Shown here piece by piece: positions 38,010 through 46,930 of a DNA stretch of 59,142 nt. The stretch comes from Oscillospiraceae bacterium (lineage in GTDB: Bacteria; Bacillota; Clostridia; Oscillospirales; Oscillospiraceae). The stretch's first letter is position 1, and each line of letters starts with the position of its first letter. The notes under the pieces are model-generated. The model was not told where the DNA came from and did not search any database. It was given only the letters and a program-made list of their open reading frames with translations. The DNA lies in assembly GCA_017538965.1 (NCBI GenBank), contig JAFYHU010000061.1, positions 1-59,142 of the forward strand, in the 5' to 3' direction. The translations under genes and the position numbers were made by a program.

Positions 38010-38106
38010 GGTGCCGGTGGTGGGACTCGACCTTCGCTGCGGCGAAGGCCGCCTCGGGTTGCAAGGTGCCCCCGGCACCTTGCCAAGAGCCCTCGGGTTC
38101 GAGTCC
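38007..38106 (-). pseudogene. tRNA-Leu 3'-end fragment plus hairpin element
   Basis: The 24 bases 38007-38030 duplicate 38149-38172, the 3' part (T-arm to CCA) of the intact tRNA-Leu. Between the copies is a folded insert: an outer GGACTCGA (38023-38030) / TCGAGTCC (38099-38106) stem enclosing CCTTCGC/GCGAAGG (38031-38048) and GCAAGGTGCC/GGCACCTTGC (38061-38083). CTCGGGTT also occurs twice. It resembles an attachment-site duplication left by an integrated element, or a small tRNA-derived repeat. Confidence 0.7.
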
Positions 38107-38113
38107 TGTCTTC

Positions 38114-38151
38114 AAAAGAGAGCTGCCCCGCTTCGGGGACAGCTCTCTTTT
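38114..38151 (-). terminator. Terminator of tRNA-Leu
   Basis: Long stem AAAAGAGAGCTG-CCCCG (38114-38130) / CGGGG-A-CAGCTCTCTTTT (38134-38151), 17 pairs with one bulge and a 3-nt loop. It starts right at the tRNA CCA on the minus strand. Confidence 0.88.
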
Positions 38152-38237
38152 GGTGCCGGTGGTGGGACTCGAACCCACACGGGGGATTAGCCCAACGGAT
38201 TTTGAGTCCGTCACGTCTACCATTCCATCACACCGGC
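38151..38237 (-). tRNA. tRNA-Leu (anticodon CAA)
   Basis: 87 nt with encoded CCA. Acceptor GCCGGTG / CACCGGC, long variable arm as in class II tRNAs, anticodon loop CTCAAAA giving CAA, T-loop TTCGAGT. Reads UUG. Its 3' end is duplicated about 140 bp away. Confidence 0.95.
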
Positions 38238-38247
38238 GTGTGAAGAC

Positions 38248-38276
38248 AGTATAGACGATGTCCTCAGAAAAAGCAA
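38248..38276 (-). promoter_or_regulatory. Promoter for tRNA-Leu
   Basis: Minus strand: TTGCTT (complement of 38271-38276), 17-bp spacer, TATACT (complement of 38248-38253). Confidence 0.7.
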
Positions 38277-38320
38277 GAAAGAATTCTCTCAGAAGCGATA
38301 TGAAAACAGAAAAAATGTGG

Positions 38321-38349
38321 TTGACAAACCGCGGCTTTTTTGCTAATAT
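38321..38349 (+). promoter_or_regulatory. Promoter for tRNA-Thr and tRNA-Tyr
   Basis: TTGACA (38321-38326), 17-bp spacer, TAATAT (38344-38349), 39 bp before tRNA-Thr. Confidence 0.8.
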
Positions 38350-38387
38350 AACCGGGCGGCTGGATGGTGGCTGCTGTCCCGGAGTAT

Positions 38388-38463
38388 GCTGGTATAGCTC
38401 AGTCGGTAGAGCAGCTGATTTGTAATCAGCAGGTCGGGGGTTCGAGTCCGTCTACCAGCTCCA
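38388..38463 (+). tRNA. tRNA-Thr (anticodon TGT)
   Basis: 76 nt with encoded CCA. Acceptor GCTGGTA / TACCAGC, D-arm GCTCAGTCGGTAGAGC, anticodon stem GCTGA/TCAGC with loop TTTGTAA giving TGT, T-loop TTCGAGT. Confidence 0.96.
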
Positions 38464-38480
38464 TAAATCCATAACAATTT

Positions 38481-38565
38481 GGGGGAATTCCCGAGTGGCC
38501 AAAGGGGACAGACTGTAAATCTGCTGGCGATGCCTTCGGTGGTTCGAATCCACCTTCCCCCACCA
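38481..38565 (+). tRNA. tRNA-Tyr (anticodon GTA)
   Basis: 85 nt with encoded CCA. Acceptor GGGGGAA / TTCCCCC, long variable arm, anticodon GTA in AGACTGTAAATCT, T-loop TTCGAAT. It follows tRNA-Thr by 17 bp, so both come from one transcript. Confidence 0.96.
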
Positions 38566-38566
38566 A

Positions 38567-38599
38567 CATAAACACCGCTTCGGCGGTGTTTATGCTTTA
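38567..38599 (+). terminator. Terminator of the tRNA-Thr/Tyr transcript
   Basis: 12-bp perfect stem CATAAACACCGC (38567-38578) / GCGGTGTTTATG (38583-38594) closed by a TTCG tetraloop, then CTTTA. Confidence 0.85.
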
Positions 38600-38646
38600 T
38601 CTGCGCCCGGTATAGAAGAGATGCGGAGCAGGGGGAGGTGAGGCGC

Positions 38647-39666
38647 TTGACAATCGAAGGGGGATATCGGAAATACAGCGAGATATCCTTTCTGCGCGGA
38701 TTTGCGATTACGACCGTGATTTTCATGCATCTCTTTCAGATGTTTGTCAAATGGGGAGATATTCCCCAGTGGCTGAGTTATGCCTCATCTCTCGGCGGAA
38801 CGGGAGGACATGTGTTCGTTTTCTGTTCGGGATTCGGTCTTTATCTCAGTTATCTGCACCGTCCGGTTCGGGTTGGTGAATTTCTGAAAAACCGGTTCCT
38901 GAAAATCTACATACCTTATATTATAGTGGTATTGATTGTCTATCTGCTGACGCGCTACGGCGACAAGGGCGAACTGTTTAGAAGGATGCTCAGTCATATC
39001 TTCCTGTATAAAATGTTTTTCGAGCGATATGTGATCTCTTTTGGCATGCAGTTCTGGTTCATCTCGACAATTATACAGCTTTATCTGCTCTTTCCGCTGC
39101 TCTGTCGCCTCCGGGACAGAACTTCTCTGCGCACCCTGGTTGCGACCGGCCTGCTGATCAGCATGGCCTGGTGGATCCTTATGGAAGCTACCGGCCTCGG
39201 GGAATACCGGATCTGGGGGAGCTTCTGCTTCCAGTATCTCTGGGAGTTTACCCTCGGCATGGCTGCAGCAGAATACCTGATGAACAGGGAGAGCATCCGA
39301 ATTCCGATCTGGCTTCTTCTGACCGCAGCGGCTGTGGGACTCGGCCTTCAGGCGATCATGGCGATGCAGGGAGGATGGGCGGCGGCGTTCAACGACATTC
39401 CGAGCCTGATCGGCTACGGATCTGCTGCCCTTCTGCTCTATACCTTCGGCAAACGGATTATACGGCCGCTGTTTCTGAAGATCGACACGATCTCCTATGA
39501 ATGGTTTCTGGTTCACACGATCGTGATTGCGCGCTTCTACCGATACTTTGGAAGCCAAATTCAGAGCGAAGCGCTGAAAGCCGCCCTTGCGACAGCCTGC
39601 AGTCTGGTCGTGGCGTGGATTTACGCAAAGCTGATCCGGCGCCTGATGAAGCTTCTGAAGGTCTGA
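38647..39666 (+). CDS. Acyltransferase 3 family membrane protein
   Basis: Polytopic integral-membrane O-acyltransferase of the OafA/YrhL kind, likely acetylating a surface sugar or cell-wall polymer. The 339-residue protein has about ten hydrophobic helices, the opening EISFLRGFAITTVIFMHLFQ with a catalytic-type Arg...His pair, FVFCSGFGLYLSY, and FGMQFWFISTIIQLYLLFPLL. TTG at 38647 is chosen because GGGGGAGG ends 8 nt upstream; GTG at 38638 lies within that site. No SGNH esterase domain is fused. It stands alone between tRNA genes and the ribosomal cluster, and no clear promoter was found. Confidence 0.85.
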   Translation: MTIEGGYRKYSEISFLRGFAITTVIFMHLFQMFVKWGDIPQWLSYASSLGGTGGHVFVFCSGFGLYLSYLHRPVRVGEFLKNRFLKIYIPYIIVVLIVYLLTRYGDKGELFRRMLSHIFLYKMFFERYVISFGMQFWFISTIIQLYLLFPLLCRLRDRTSLRTLVATGLLISMAWWILMEATGLGEYRIWGSFCFQYLWEFTLGMAAAEYLMNRESIRIPIWLLLTAAAVGLGLQAIMAMQGGWAAAFNDIPSLIGYGSAALLLYTFGKRIIRPLFLKIDTISYEWFLVHTIVIARFYRYFGSQIQSEALKAALATACSLVVAWIYAKLIRRLMKLLKV

Positions 39667-39743
39667 CCGGGACGACAAACAAACTCTATACAACTTGCAC
39701 AAAAAGTCAAGGAAAATTTCTACGTTTTGCACGAAAATTTTTC

Positions 39744-39772
39744 TTGACTTTTGCATTCCCCGCTGGTATATT
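39744..39772 (+). promoter_or_regulatory. Promoter of the S10-spc-alpha cluster
   Basis: TTGACT (39744-39749), 17-bp spacer, TATATT (39767-39772), about 305 bp before the rpsJ start. No other convincing promoter was seen down to rplQ. Confidence 0.8.
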
Positions 39773-39778
39773 AATTGA

Positions 39779-40077
39779 GCGTGTGTGCGCAGGCGCATAC
39801 GCATGCGTTGAAGCGGGAGATTGCTCGCAGGGCGAGGTAACTTCCGTGGAGTATGTCCGGTACCGGTCGATCCGGTACGCAATCGGGCGGCTGAAGCCTT
39901 TCATTCCACGCGTATATCGCGCGGACAGGTGGCAGACCGGCTGGAATGCCGGTTTGTTTTTCGGACGCGGTCTGATACGCACGGCTGTGTGTATGAAATC
40001 GGCTTCATCCGTACGCATCCTTTAATAAGGCGGTGCCCAATGCCGCCGAAAAGAACGTACGAAAAGGAGTAAACCAA
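39779..40077 (+). promoter_or_regulatory. Structured leader of the S10 operon with attenuator-like hairpin
   Basis: An approximately 300-nt untranslated leader. It contains GTACCGG/CCGGTAC (39860-39878) and, at 39933-39956, a 9-bp stem around ACCGGC/GCCGGT followed by five T, which looks like an intrinsic terminator ahead of rpsJ. S10 operons of gamma-proteobacteria are regulated at such a leader by L4; for this organism that is inference. Confidence 0.65.
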
Positions 40078-40395
40078 ATGGCAAACACCAGCAAAAACAT
40101 GATCCGCATCCGTCTCAAGGCCTATGATCACCAGCTGATCGACAAGGCCGCCGAAACCATCGTCGAGGCTGCCAAGCGCACCGACGCGAAAGTTTCGGGC
40201 CCCATCCCTCTGCCCACCAAGACCGAGATCGTCACGATTCTCCGTGCCGTTCATAAGTATAAGGACAGTCGCGAACAGTTTGAGCGCCGCACCCACAAGC
40301 GGCTGATCGACATCATGAGCCCCACCCAGAAGACAGTGGAAGCTCTGATGAGTGTGGAAGTCCCCGCCGGCGTCGAGATCGAGATCAAGCTCTGA
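40078..40395 (+). CDS. rpsJ: 30S ribosomal protein S10
   Basis: Small-subunit head protein; as NusE it also takes part in antitermination with NusB. The 105-residue sequence has [30 protein letters not shown] and [12 protein letters not shown], all typical. AAGGAG lies 9 nt before the ATG; a further 15 upstream in-frame codons lack support. First gene of the ribosomal cluster, behind a long structured leader. Confidence 0.97.
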   Translation: MANTSKNMIRIRLKAYDHQLIDKAAETIVEAAKRTDAKVSGPIPLPTKTEIVTILRAVHKYKDSREQFERRTHKRLIDIMSPTQKTVEALMSVEVPAGVEIEIKL

Positions 40396-40459
40396 TCCGT
40401 CCGCCAGACCCCCGCAAAGCAAGACCCACTGCCTGCAGCAGAGCCTGCGGGCGGGTTAA

Positions 40460-40504
40460 GTTGCCAGCCTCCGGATGGGCAAAGCCCAGACCATGCGAGG
40501 CAAC
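40460..40504 (+). promoter_or_regulatory. Hairpin in the rpsJ-rplC spacer
   Basis: GTTGCC (40460-40465) / GGCAAC (40499-40504) encloses TGGGC-AAA-GCCCA (40476-40488) in the 133-bp gap before rplC. No T-run; possibly a protein-binding or processing element. Confidence 0.5.
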
Positions 40505-40528
40505 CAATAACCGATAGGAGGAAAAACC

Positions 40529-41257
40529 ATGAAGAAAGCCATTATTGGCAAGAAGGTCGGCATGACGCAGATCTTCGACGAGATGGGGAAGGTCATCCCC
40601 GTCACCGTCATCGAGGCGGGCCCCTGTGTGGTCGTCCAGAAGATGACAGAAGAAAAGGAAGGCTACAAGGCCGTCCAGCTCGGCTTCGAAGAAGTCGGCG
40701 ACAAGAAGCTTTCCAAGCCGGAGCAGGGCCACCTGAAAAAGGCCGGCGTCGGCATGATGAAGCACCTGAAGGAATTCCGTCTGGAAGATGACAGCAATCT
40801 GGAAGTCGGCGACGTGATCAAGGCTGATTTCTTCGCCGAAGGCGAAAAGGTCGATGTCACCGGCACCAGCAAGGGCAAAGGCTACGCCGGCGTTGTCAAG
40901 CGCTACGGCCAGGGCCGCACCCCGACCAGCCACGGCGGCGGCCCGGTTCACCGGCATGCCGGTTCCATGGGCTCGAGCACCGATCCTTCCCGCATTTTCC
41001 CGGGAAAGAAGCAGGCCGGCCACATGGGCGTGGAGCAGGTCACCGTCCAGAATCTGGACATCGTCAAGGTAGACGCTGAGCTGAACCTCATTGCGATCCG
41101 CGGTGCCGTTCCCGGCCCGAAAGGAAGCATTGTGTATCTGAAGAATACGGTCAAGGCCCAGCCCGTCAAGAAGGGCGAAGGCGCCGCCGTCAGCGTCAAC
41201 CCGCAGAAGGCTTCCGCACGTGTCAACCCGCAGAAGGCTTCCGCACGTACCAAGTAA
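40529..41257 (+). CDS. rplC: 50S ribosomal protein L3
   Basis: Early assembly protein near the peptidyl-transferase centre. [36 protein letters not shown], and [12 protein letters not shown] are family marks. The 242-residue chain is longer than usual (about 210) because of a C-terminal tail that includes a direct repeat VNPQKASAR x2, coded by a 27-bp tandem duplication (41195-41221 and 41222-41248). AGGAGG precedes the ATG. Confidence 0.96.
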   Translation: MKKAIIGKKVGMTQIFDEMGKVIPVTVIEAGPCVVVQKMTEEKEGYKAVQLGFEEVGDKKLSKPEQGHLKKAGVGMMKHLKEFRLEDDSNLEVGDVIKADFFAEGEKVDVTGTSKGKGYAGVVKRYGQGRTPTSHGGGPVHRHAGSMGSSTDPSRIFPGKKQAGHMGVEQVTVQNLDIVKVDAELNLIAIRGAVPGPKGSIVYLKNTVKAQPVKKGEGAAVSVNPQKASARVNPQKASARTK

Positions 41258-41276
41258 GGAAAGGAGAGCAGCATAA

Positions 41277-41900
41277 ATGCCTAAAGCAAATGTTTTCAAC
41301 ATGGCAGGCGAGAAGATCGGCGAGATCGAGCTCTCCGAAGCCATCTTCGGCATTCAGCCGAATGAGAGTGTGCTGCATGATTCCGTGAAGAATCACCTGG
41401 CCAACTGCCGTCAGGGCACACAGAGCACGCTGACCAAGGGCGAGGTTTCCTACACCACCAAGAAGCCCTGGCGTCAGAAGGGCACCGGACGCGCCCGCGC
41501 CGGTTATGCCGGATCCCCCGTGTGGTATCACGGCGGTGTCGCGTTTGCTCCGAAGCCGCGCGACTACGGCTACTCCCTCAACAAGAAGGTCAGACGCCTT
41601 GCCATCAAGAGCGCTCTGAGCGCCAAGGCGGCGGAGAATGAGATCGTCGTCATTGACGGGCTTCAGGTTGAAGAGATCAAGACCAAGGCCTTCAAGAGCT
41701 TTCTGGAGAAGGTCGGCGTGACCGGCAAGGCGCTGGTCGTGACCGAGAACGTCGATGAGAAGGTTGTCAAGTCCGCGCGGAACCTGCCCGGTGTGACCAC
41801 CACCACCGCAACGATTATCAGCCCCTACATGATTCTCACGAGCGGCAGAATGGTTCTCGACAAGGCCGCCCTCGCCAAGATTGAGGAGGTGTTCGCCTGA
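41277..41900 (+). CDS. rplD: 50S ribosomal protein L4
   Basis: Lines the exit tunnel; in E. coli it also represses its own operon. The 207-residue protein has [28 protein letters not shown], the extended tunnel loop, and a C-terminal ARNLPGV region. Its stop overlaps the rplW start by one base (TGATG), giving coupled translation. Confidence 0.97.
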   Translation: MPKANVFNMAGEKIGEIELSEAIFGIQPNESVLHDSVKNHLANCRQGTQSTLTKGEVSYTTKKPWRQKGTGRARAGYAGSPVWYHGGVAFAPKPRDYGYSLNKKVRRLAIKSALSAKAAENEIVVIDGLQVEEIKTKAFKSFLEKVGVTGKALVVTENVDEKVVKSARNLPGVTTTTATIISPYMILTSGRMVLDKAALAKIEEVFA

Positions 41901-42196
41901 TGAAATCCGCATACGATGTGATCATCCGCCCGCTCATTACCGAACAGTCGATGGAAGACCTCGACATCAAGAAGTACGCCTTTGAAGTGGCAAAGGATGC
42001 CAACAAGATCGAGATCAAGAACGCCATCGAAGAGATCTTCGACGTAACGGTGATCAAAGTGACCACCGAGAACGTTTCGGGCAAGAAGAAACGCAACGGC
42101 GCCTACCCCATGGGGCGCTCCGCTTCCTGGAAGAAAGCCGTTGTGAAACTCAGCGCAGATTCGAAGAACATCGAGATCTTCGAAGGCATGGCTTAA
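41900..42196 (+). CDS. rplW: 50S ribosomal protein L23
   Basis: Sits at the tunnel exit and docks trigger factor and SRP. The 98-residue protein shows [34 protein letters not shown] and [22 protein letters not shown]. The start overlaps the rplD stop by one base. Confidence 0.97.
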   Translation: MKSAYDVIIRPLITEQSMEDLDIKKYAFEVAKDANKIEIKNAIEEIFDVTVIKVTTENVSGKKKRNGAYPMGRSASWKKAVVKLSADSKNIEIFEGMA

Positions 42197-42211
42197 GGGA
42201 GGGGCAAAAGA

Positions 42212-43048
42212 ATGTCTATTAAAGTCTATAAACCGACCACCCCGGCCAGAAGACAGATGACCGTTTCCGGTTTTGACGGTGTTGACAAGCACGCCAAACC
42301 CGAGAAATCCCTGCTTGAGGTTCTGAAGAAGAACTCCGGCCGCAACAGCTACGGCCGCATCACCGTCCGCCATCAGGGCGGCGGCAACCGCCAGAAGTAC
42401 CGCGTGATCGACTTCAAGCGCAGCAAGATCGATGTTTCTGCCAAGGTGATTCGCCTCGAGTACGATCCGAACCGCAGCGCCTTCATCGCTCTGTGCGAAT
42501 ATGAAGACGGCGAGCGCCGCTACATCCTCGCTCCGGTCGGCCTGAGCGTCGGCGACACGATTCTCTCGTCCGCCGCGGCCGACATCAAGCCGGGCAATGC
42601 GCTTCCGCTGGCCAACATCCCCGTCGGTACCGTCATCCACAACATCGAGCTCTATCCGGGCAAGGGTGCTCAGCTCGTCCGCAGCGCCGGTGTTTCGGCG
42701 CAGCTGATGGCGAAGGAAGGCGGCATGGCCCAGATCCGTCTCCCATCCGGCGAGTACCGCAAGGTCCGCCTCGAGTGCATGGCGACGATCGGCCAGGTCG
42801 GCAATATCGACCACGCCAACATCCACATCGGCAAGGCCGGACGCAAACGCCACATGGGCATCCGCCCGACCGTCCGCGGTTCTGTCATGAACCCGGTTGA
42901 CCACCCGCACGGCGGCGGCGAAGGCAAGTCCCCGGTCGGCCGTCCCGGCCCTGTGACCCCGTGGGGCAAGCCCGCCCTGGGTTACAAGACCCGCAAGACG
43001 AAGAACCGCACCGATAAGTTCATCGTCAAGCGCCGCAACGCGAAGTAA
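42212..43048 (+). CDS. rplB: 50S ribosomal protein L2
   Basis: Core protein required for peptidyl transfer and subunit joining. The 278-residue sequence has [34 protein letters not shown]-like block, and the highly conserved C-terminal [16 protein letters not shown] with the functional His. Standard length; GGAGG site upstream. Confidence 0.98.
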   Translation: MSIKVYKPTTPARRQMTVSGFDGVDKHAKPEKSLLEVLKKNSGRNSYGRITVRHQGGGNRQKYRVIDFKRSKIDVSAKVIRLEYDPNRSAFIALCEYEDGERRYILAPVGLSVGDTILSSAAADIKPGNALPLANIPVGTVIHNIELYPGKGAQLVRSAGVSAQLMAKEGGMAQIRLPSGEYRKVRLECMATIGQVGNIDHANIHIGKAGRKRHMGIRPTVRGSVMNPVDHPHGGGEGKSPVGRPGPVTPWGKPALGYKTRKTKNRTDKFIVKRRNAK

Positions 43049-43062
43049 GGAGGGAAAACGAA

Positions 43063-43335
43063 ATGAGCAGAAGTGTTAAGAAAGGCCCCTTCGCCGCTCC
43101 CGAGCTGCTGAAGAAGGTCGACAAGATGAACCAGAGCGGCAACAAGCAGGTCATCAAGACCTGGTCCCGCGCCTCTACCATTTTCCCGTCCTTTGTCGGA
43201 CATACGATCGCCGTCCATGACGGGCGCCGTCATGTTCCCGTGTACATCACCGAGGACATGGTCGGACACAAGCTCGGGGAGTTTGCCCCGACCCGTACCT
43301 TCCGCGGCCACGCCGGAAGCAAGACCGGCAAGTAA
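43063..43335 (+). CDS. rpsS: 30S ribosomal protein S19
   Basis: Head protein that binds 16S rRNA with S13. The 90-residue chain begins SRSVKKGPF and has [24 protein letters not shown] and [14 protein letters not shown], as expected. Spaced 14 bp after rplB with AAGGAGG. Confidence 0.98.
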   Translation: MSRSVKKGPFAAPELLKKVDKMNQSGNKQVIKTWSRASTIFPSFVGHTIAVHDGRRHVPVYITEDMVGHKLGEFAPTRTFRGHAGSKTGK

Positions 43336-43347
43336 GGAGGAAAAGCA

Positions 43348-43695
43348 ATGGATGAGAAAAAGATTGCCCGTGCGGAGCACAAGTACGCACGGATTTCTCC
43401 CCGCAAGGTCGAGATTATCTGCAACATGATCCGCGGCAAGGACGCAAAAGTTGCCATGGCCATGATGCAGAACACGCCGAAAGCCGGCTGCGAGCTGATG
43501 ATCAAGGTTCTCAAGAGTGCGATGGCCAATGCCGAGAACAATTTTGAGATGGATCCCGAAAAGCTCTATGTTGCCGAGACTTATGTCGGCGCCGGCCCGA
43601 TTCTGAAGCGCGGCATGCCGCGCGCCCAGGGCCGTATGTACCGCATCAACAAGCGCACCAGCCACATTATGATCGCCGTGGCTGAGAGAGACTGA
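43348..43695 (+). CDS. rplV: 50S ribosomal protein L22
   Basis: Tunnel-wall protein whose loop is a site of macrolide-resistance changes. The 115-residue sequence has [33 protein letters not shown], and the loop [16 protein letters not shown].. before the final strand. AGGAGG site; 12 bp after rpsS. Confidence 0.97.
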   Translation: MDEKKIARAEHKYARISPRKVEIICNMIRGKDAKVAMAMMQNTPKAGCELMIKVLKSAMANAENNFEMDPEKLYVAETYVGAGPILKRGMPRAQGRMYRINKRTSHIMIAVAERD

Positions 43696-43712
43696 GGGAA
43701 GGAGGCAGAATT

Positions 43713-44570
43713 ATGGGACAGAAAGTTAATCCGCACGGCCTGCGCGTCGGTGTTATTAAAGACTGGGATTCCAGATGGTATGCCAGAGAAGACAAGGTCG
43801 GCGATCTGATTGTTGAGGATTACAAAATCCGCGAGTATCTGAAGAAGACCCTTTATTCCGCCGGTGTTCCCACCATTGAGATCGAGCGCGACTCTTCCAA
43901 GGTCCGCATCTATATCCACTGCGCCAGACCCGGCGTCGTAATCGGCAAGGGCGGCCAGGAGATCGAGCGTCTCCGCCAGGAAGTGGAAAAGCTGATCGGA
44001 AAGCCCGTTGCTCTCTCGATCGTCGAGATTCGCACCCCCGATACCAATGCTCAGCTGGTTGCCGAGAACATCGCGCAGCAGCTTGAGAAGCGCATCGGCT
44101 TCCGCCGTGCGATGAAGAACGCCATGGGCCGCGCCATGAGAATGGGCGCCCGCGGCATCAAGGTCAAGTGCGGCGGCCGTCTCGGCGGTGCCGAAATTGC
44201 CAGAAGCGAGACCTACCACGAGGGCACCATCCCCCTGCAGACCATCCGCGCCGACATCGAATACGGCTTTGCCGAGGCCAACACGACCTACGGCCGCATC
44301 GGTGTCAAGGTCTGGATCTACAAAGGCGAAGTCCTTTCCCAGACCCTGCGTACCACCCCGCGCACGATGGATCTTTCCAAACCGGCAGGCGAGCGCCGCC
44401 GCAGAGACGACCGCCGTCAGGGTGATCGCCGTCAGGGCGGTTTCAACCGCGACAATCGCGGCCAGGGCGGTGAGCGCCGTCAGGGCTACGGCAGCAGACC
44501 TGCAGGCCAGGGCGGCTACAGCCGCGGTCCGCGCCCGGCTGCTCCCGCGAAGGAAGGAGGCAACAACTGA
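43713..44570 (+). CDS. rpsC: 30S ribosomal protein S3 with RG-rich tail
   Basis: Part of the mRNA-entry helicase. N-terminal [14 protein letters not shown] domain with [15 protein letters not shown], and C-terminal [23 protein letters not shown] are normal. After about residue 220 the protein continues for about 65 residues of Arg/Gly/Gln-rich low complexity (repeated RRQG and GQGG), making 285 aa against the usual 210-230. The coding stretch repeats CGCCGTCAGGG at least three times. The stop overlaps the rplP ATG by one base. Confidence 0.96.
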   Translation: MGQKVNPHGLRVGVIKDWDSRWYAREDKVGDLIVEDYKIREYLKKTLYSAGVPTIEIERDSSKVRIYIHCARPGVVIGKGGQEIERLRQEVEKLIGKPVALSIVEIRTPDTNAQLVAENIAQQLEKRIGFRRAMKNAMGRAMRMGARGIKVKCGGRLGGAEIARSETYHEGTIPLQTIRADIEYGFAEANTTYGRIGVKVWIYKGEVLSQTLRTTPRTMDLSKPAGERRRRDDRRQGDRRQGGFNRDNRGQGGERRQGYGSRPAGQGGYSRGPRPAAPAKEGGNN

Positions 44571-45010
44571 TGTTAATGCCCAAGAGAGTCAAGTACCGCA
44601 GAGTCCAGCGCGGCCGCATGAAGGGCAAAGCCACCCGCGGCAATTCTGTGACCTACGGTGAATTCGGCCTCGCGGCTCAGGAGCCCGGCTGGATTACTTC
44701 CAACCAGATTGAGGCAGCCCGTATCGCCATGACACGCTACACCAAGCGCGGGGGCCAGGTCTGGATCAAGATTTTCCCGGATAAGCCGGTTACCGCAAAG
44801 CCGGCCGAGACCCGTATGGGTTCCGGTAAAGGCGCTCCCGAGTACTGGGTTGCCGTTGTCAAGCCCGGCAGAGTGATGTTTGAGATCGCCGGCGTCTCGG
44901 AAGACGTCGCCCGCGAAGCGCTCCGTCTGGCCAGCCACAAGCTGCCGATCAAGACCAAGATCGTCGCGAAGGCAGAGACTGAGAATGGTGGTGAAGATGA
45001 TGAAGGTTAA
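44570..45010 (+). CDS. rplP: 50S ribosomal protein L16
   Basis: Helps place A-site t[39 protein letters not shown] and [17 protein letters not shown] are family marks. The ATG at 44570 has GGAGG 9 nt upstream; the usual family start (MPKR) is two codons later but would be 15 nt from the site. The C-terminal end overlaps rpmC by 11 nt. Confidence 0.96.
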   Translation: MLMPKRVKYRRVQRGRMKGKATRGNSVTYGEFGLAAQEPGWITSNQIEAARIAMTRYTKRGGQVWIKIFPDKPVTAKPAETRMGSGKGAPEYWVAVVKPGRVMFEIAGVSEDVAREALRLASHKLPIKTKIVAKAETENGGEDDEG

Positions 45011-45188
45011 TGAAATCCGTTCCAAGTCCGTCGAAGAGCTCGAAAAAGCGCTCGCCGATCTGAAGAAGGACCTTTTCATGCTCCGTATGCAGCATGCCAC
45101 CAATCATCTTGACAATCCCACACGGATCTCCGCGACCCGCCGTGATATTGCTCGCGTGAAGACCGTGCTGCGCGAGAAGCAGAACTGA
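45000..45188 (+). CDS. rpmC: 50S ribosomal protein L29
   Basis: Small protein by the tunnel exit. The 62-residue sequence [18 protein letters not shown]...[34 protein letters not shown] is typical. The start lies 11 nt inside rplP; an adjacent ATG at 44997 is equally possible. The upstream site is a weak GGTGG-type sequence, so translation may depend on coupling with rplP. Confidence 0.95.
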   Translation: MKVNEIRSKSVEELEKALADLKKDLFMLRMQHATNHLDNPTRISATRRDIARVKTVLREKQN

Positions 45189-45202
45189 GGAGGTAAGCAG
45201 GA

Positions 45203-45466
45203 ATGAATACAGAAAGAACTACTTCCCGTAAGGTCCGCGTAGGCAAGGTTGTCTCTGACAAGATGGACAAGACGGTTGTTGTGATCGTGGAAGACCGCGT
45301 TGCTCACAAGACCTATAAGAAGATTATCGGCCGGACCTATCGCCTGAAGGCGCATGACGAGAACAACGAATGCGGCGTCGGCGACATCGTCCGCGTCATG
45401 GAGACCCGCCCCCTGTCCAAAGACAAGAGATGGCGCGTGGTCGAGATTGTTGAAAAGGCCAAGTAA
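45203..45466 (+). CDS. rpsQ: 30S ribosomal protein S17
   Basis: Primary 16S rRNA-binding protein. The 87-residue OB-fold sequence has [35 protein letters not shown] and [33 protein letters not shown]-type site; 14 bp after rpmC. Confidence 0.98.
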   Translation: MNTERTTSRKVRVGKVVSDKMDKTVVVIVEDRVAHKTYKKIIGRTYRLKAHDENNECGVGDIVRVMETRPLSKDKRWRVVEIVEKAK

Positions 45467-45478
45467 GGAGGCAACAGA

Positions 45479-45850
45479 ATGATTCAGCAGGAAACATATC
45501 TGAAGGTTGCCGACAATACCGGCGCCAAAGAACTGAAATGCATCCGCGTTCTGGGCGGCTCCCGGCGCAAATATGCGAGCATCGGCGATGTCATCGTCTG
45601 CTCGGTGCGCAAGGCAGCTCCCGGCGGCTCTGTAAAGAAGGGCGACGTCGTGAAAGCGGTTGTTGTCCGCACCGTCAAGCCGGTCCGCCGCGCTGACGGC
45701 ACCTATGTCCGTTTTGATGAGAACGCTGCGGTTCTGATCAATACCGGCGACAAGAACCCCCGCGGGACCCGCATTTTCGGGCCCGTGGCCCGTGAGCTCC
45801 GTGACAAGGAATACATGAAGATCCTGTCCCTGGCTCCCGAAGTGATCTGA
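45479..45850 (+). CDS. rplN: 50S ribosomal protein L14
   Basis: Subunit-interface protein, target of silencing factor RsfS. The 123-residue chain has [41 protein letters not shown], and [18 protein letters not shown] at the end. Normal length. Confidence 0.98.
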   Translation: MIQQETYLKVADNTGAKELKCIRVLGGSRRKYASIGDVIVCSVRKAAPGGSVKKGDVVKAVVVRTVKPVRRADGTYVRFDENAAVLINTGDKNPRGTRIFGPVARELRDKEYMKILSLAPEVI

Positions 45851-45865
45851 TGGAGGAAATGGACA

Positions 45866-46171
45866 ATGAAGATTAAAAAAGACGATAAGGTCGTTGTTCT
45901 CTCCGGTAAGGACAAGGGAAAGCAGGGGAAGGTACTGATTGCTGATCCCAAGGGCGCCAAGGTTGTCGTGGAAGGCGTCAACGTTGCCACCAAGCATCAG
46001 AAGCCCCGCAAGCAGGGCGAAGAAGGCGGCATCATCAAGGTCGAAACCCCGATCTATGTGTCCAAGGTTCAGCTGGTCTGCCCGAAGTGCGGCAAGGCCA
46101 CCCGTGTCGGCTTCAAGGTCGAGAACGGAAAGAAGACCCGCATCTGCAAGAAGTGCGGCGCAGAAGTCTGA
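45866..46171 (+). CDS. rplX: 50S ribosomal protein L24
   Basis: Assembly initiator protein. The KOW motif ([18 protein letters not shown]) and [22 protein letters not shown] are present, and the C-terminal part carries two CxxC pairs ([12 protein letters not shown]...CKKCG) that form a zinc ribbon. 101 residues. Confidence 0.97.
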   Translation: MKIKKDDKVVVLSGKDKGKQGKVLIADPKGAKVVVEGVNVATKHQKPRKQGEEGGIIKVETPIYVSKVQLVCPKCGKATRVGFKVENGKKTRICKKCGAEV

Positions 46172-46191
46172 GAGAAAGGAGAACTGAAATC

Positions 46192-46731
46192 ATGACCAGA
46201 ATGAAAGAAAAGTATGTGAAGGAAGTTGCTCCCGCTCTCATGGAGAAGTTCCAGTACAAGTCGGTCATGCAGATTCCGAAGATTGACAAGATCGTCGTCT
46301 CGGTCGGCTGCGGCGACTGCAAGGACAATGCCAAGGCTCTGGATGCCGTCATCAAGGACATCTCGGCCATCACCGGTCAGCATGCGGTTGCAACGACGGC
46401 GAGAAAGTCGGTTGCCAACTTCAAGCTGCGTGAAGGCATGAAGGTCGGCGTGAAGGTTACTCTCCGCCAGGACCGCATGTGGGAGTTCCTGGACAGGCTT
46501 CTGAACGTGGCTCTGCCCCGTGTGCGTGACTTCCGCGGCATCTCGGCCGATGCATTCGACGGACGCGGCAACTACAGCCTCGGCCTGAAAGAGCAGATCA
46601 TCTTCCCGGAGATCGAGTATGACAAGATCGAGAAGCTGCGCGGCATGAACATTGCCATCACCACGACCGCAAAGACCGATGAAGAGGCACGCGAGCTTCT
46701 GCGTCTCATGGGCGCTCCGTTTGTAGGCTAA
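46192..46731 (+). CDS. rplE: 50S ribosomal protein L5
   Basis: Binds 5S rRNA in the central protuberance. The 179-residue protein has [52 protein letters not shown], and [28 protein letters not shown]. Start at 46192 (AAAGGAG upstream); the longer open frame upstream is part of rplX in another phase. Confidence 0.97.
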   Translation: MTRMKEKYVKEVAPALMEKFQYKSVMQIPKIDKIVVSVGCGDCKDNAKALDAVIKDISAITGQHAVATTARKSVANFKLREGMKVGVKVTLRQDRMWEFLDRLLNVALPRVRDFRGISADAFDGRGNYSLGLKEQIIFPEIEYDKIEKLRGMNIAITTTAKTDEEARELLRLMGAPFVG

Positions 46732-46744
46732 GGAGGAAGAAAAC

Positions 46745-46930
46745 ATGGCTAAGAAATCGATGATTCTCAAGCAGCAGAGAGAGGCAAAGTTCTCTACCCG
46801 CAAGTACAACCGCTGCAAGATCTGCGGCCGTCCTCACGCCTATCTGCGCAACTACGGCATCTGCCGTATCTGCTTCCGCGAGCTGGCCTACAAGGGCCAG
46901 ATCCCTGGCGTCAGAAAAGCCAGCTTCTGA
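46745..46930 (+). CDS. rpsZ: 30S ribosomal protein S14, zinc type
   Basis: 61-residue short S14 with two CxxC pairs ([20 protein letters not shown]) that bind zinc; the type usual in Bacillota. Ends [10 protein letters not shown]. It is followed by an unusually long 213-bp spacer before rpsH. Confidence 0.97.
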   Translation: MAKKSMILKQQREAKFSTRKYNRCKICGRPHAYLRNYGICRICFRELAYKGQIPGVRKASF

